Shown here: positions 5,927-6,058 of the stretch, piece by piece
How positions within the stretch are numbered: the stretch's first letter is position 1
Layout of the letters: every line of letters begins with the position of its first letter
Assembly: GCA_041477005.1 (NCBI GenBank)
Contig: JBGOUJ010000475.1
Span: 1 to 6,058 of the forward strand
Length of the DNA stretch: 6,058 nt
Reading direction: 5' to 3'
Source: JBGOUJ01 sp041477005
GTDB taxonomy: Bacteria; Acidobacteriota; Terriglobia; Bryobacterales; JACQDG01
Notes under the pieces: model-generated
Databases searched by the model: none
The model's input: only the letters and a program-made list of their open reading frames with translations
What the model was told of the DNA's origin: nothing
Program-made: the position numbers and the translations under genes

Positions 5927-5960
5927 GACCGTGGCCCGGACTGGAAGATGGATCTCTCGG

Positions 5961-5985
5961 TGGCGCGGGCTTCAGCCCAATGCCA
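5961..5985. repeat. REP-like GC hairpin
   Basis: GGGCT (5967-5971) pairs with AGCCC (5974-5978) across a tight turn. The outer arms TGGC (5961-5964) and GCCA (5982-5985) pair beyond an internal loop. The core GCGGGCTTCAGCCC is of the kind I recall as short dispersed hairpins in acidobacterial and related genomes. Only one copy is in this window, so dispersion cannot be shown here. Confidence 0.45.
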
Positions 5986-6017
5986 CTTAGTTTCAGTCTT
6001 GGGGAAATGCTTCTATA

Positions 6018-6045
6018 TAAAACATTCGACATGGTTTATGTTTTA
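6018..6045. repeat. 8-bp AT-rich inverted repeat, operator-like
   Basis: TAAAACAT (6018-6025) and ATGTTTTA (6038-6045) are exact complements around a 12-base spacer. The arms are about 20 bp apart centre to centre, or two helical turns, which suits a dimeric regulator. It sits in the AT-rich part of the right flank and overlaps a TATAAA (6016-6021). The target gene is not determined. Confidence 0.4.
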
Positions 6046-6058
6046 ACTATGGATTCTC

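Larger units (their letters stand above)
5841..6058. other. Upstream region of the hydrolase operon
   Basis: No gene is visible in these 218 bp. Next to the hydrolase start is its ribosome binding site (AGGAG on the minus strand, 5847-5851). Further out are a candidate minus-strand -10, a REP-like hairpin (5961-5985) and an AT-rich stretch (about 6008-6048) that contrasts with the GC-rich surroundings and contains an inverted repeat. The AT-rich part may be the control region of a plus-strand gene beyond the right edge. Confidence 0.5.

Noticed and set aside
5139..5927. 262-codon plus-strand open frame rich in Val/Gly/Ala
   Set aside because: It is antisense to the metallo-beta-lactamase gene, whose catalytic motifs are complete. 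The frame is open because of high third-position GC.

Overview
The window looks like chromosomal DNA from a GC-rich Gram-negative soil bacterium, most probably an Acidobacteriota (Terriglobia/Koribacter-like) member. This rests on three things. The large secreted protein has a layout I associate with that phylum (a Gln/Pro-rich repeat, a Tyr/Trp-rich stretch, then conserved helical and two-cysteine C-terminal segments). A lipid A/Kdo-modifying enzyme implies an LPS-bearing outer membrane. A short hairpin of the type dispersed in such genomes lies near the right edge. The assignment is recalled from family knowledge and was not tested by a search.

Layout from left to right. Positions 1-200 are non-coding, with small inverted and direct repeats. 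A 688-residue exported protein of unknown function lies on the minus strand (201-2267); its N-terminal half is built from a 504-bp tandem repeat. A 400-bp divergent intergenic region (2268-2667) carries GC-rich inverted repeats and, at its right end, a near-consensus sigma-70 promoter. That promoter drives a plus-strand Kdo hydroxylase (2668-3540, kdoO-like). Twenty bases later come two overlapping small genes with a toxin-antitoxin-like design: a DUF4258 protein (3561-3869) and a YgiT/MqsA-type zinc-finger protein (3866-4093). A 185-bp convergent spacer separates them from a minus-strand two-gene operon read right to left: an exported metallo-beta-lactamase-fold hydrolase (4932-5840), then a polytopic membrane protein with metal-hydrolase-like His/Asp motifs (4279-4932). 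The second gene starts at a GTG that shares one base with the hydrolase stop codon. Positions 5841-6058 hold the upstream region of this operon, a REP-like hairpin and an AT-rich inverted repeat.

How the genes work together. Only two functional units are supported by layout: the DUF4258/YgiT pair, with an ATGA overlap, and the hydrolase/membrane-protein pair, with a TAGTG overlap. kdoO has its own promoter and no LPS genes beside it, so it looks like a stand-alone modification gene. The repeat protein is transcribed away from it. I see no rRNA, tRNA, CRISPR, transposase or integrase. The most unusual items are the repeat/aromatic-rich secreted protein and a zinc-finger antitoxin-like protein that lacks a DNA-binding domain.
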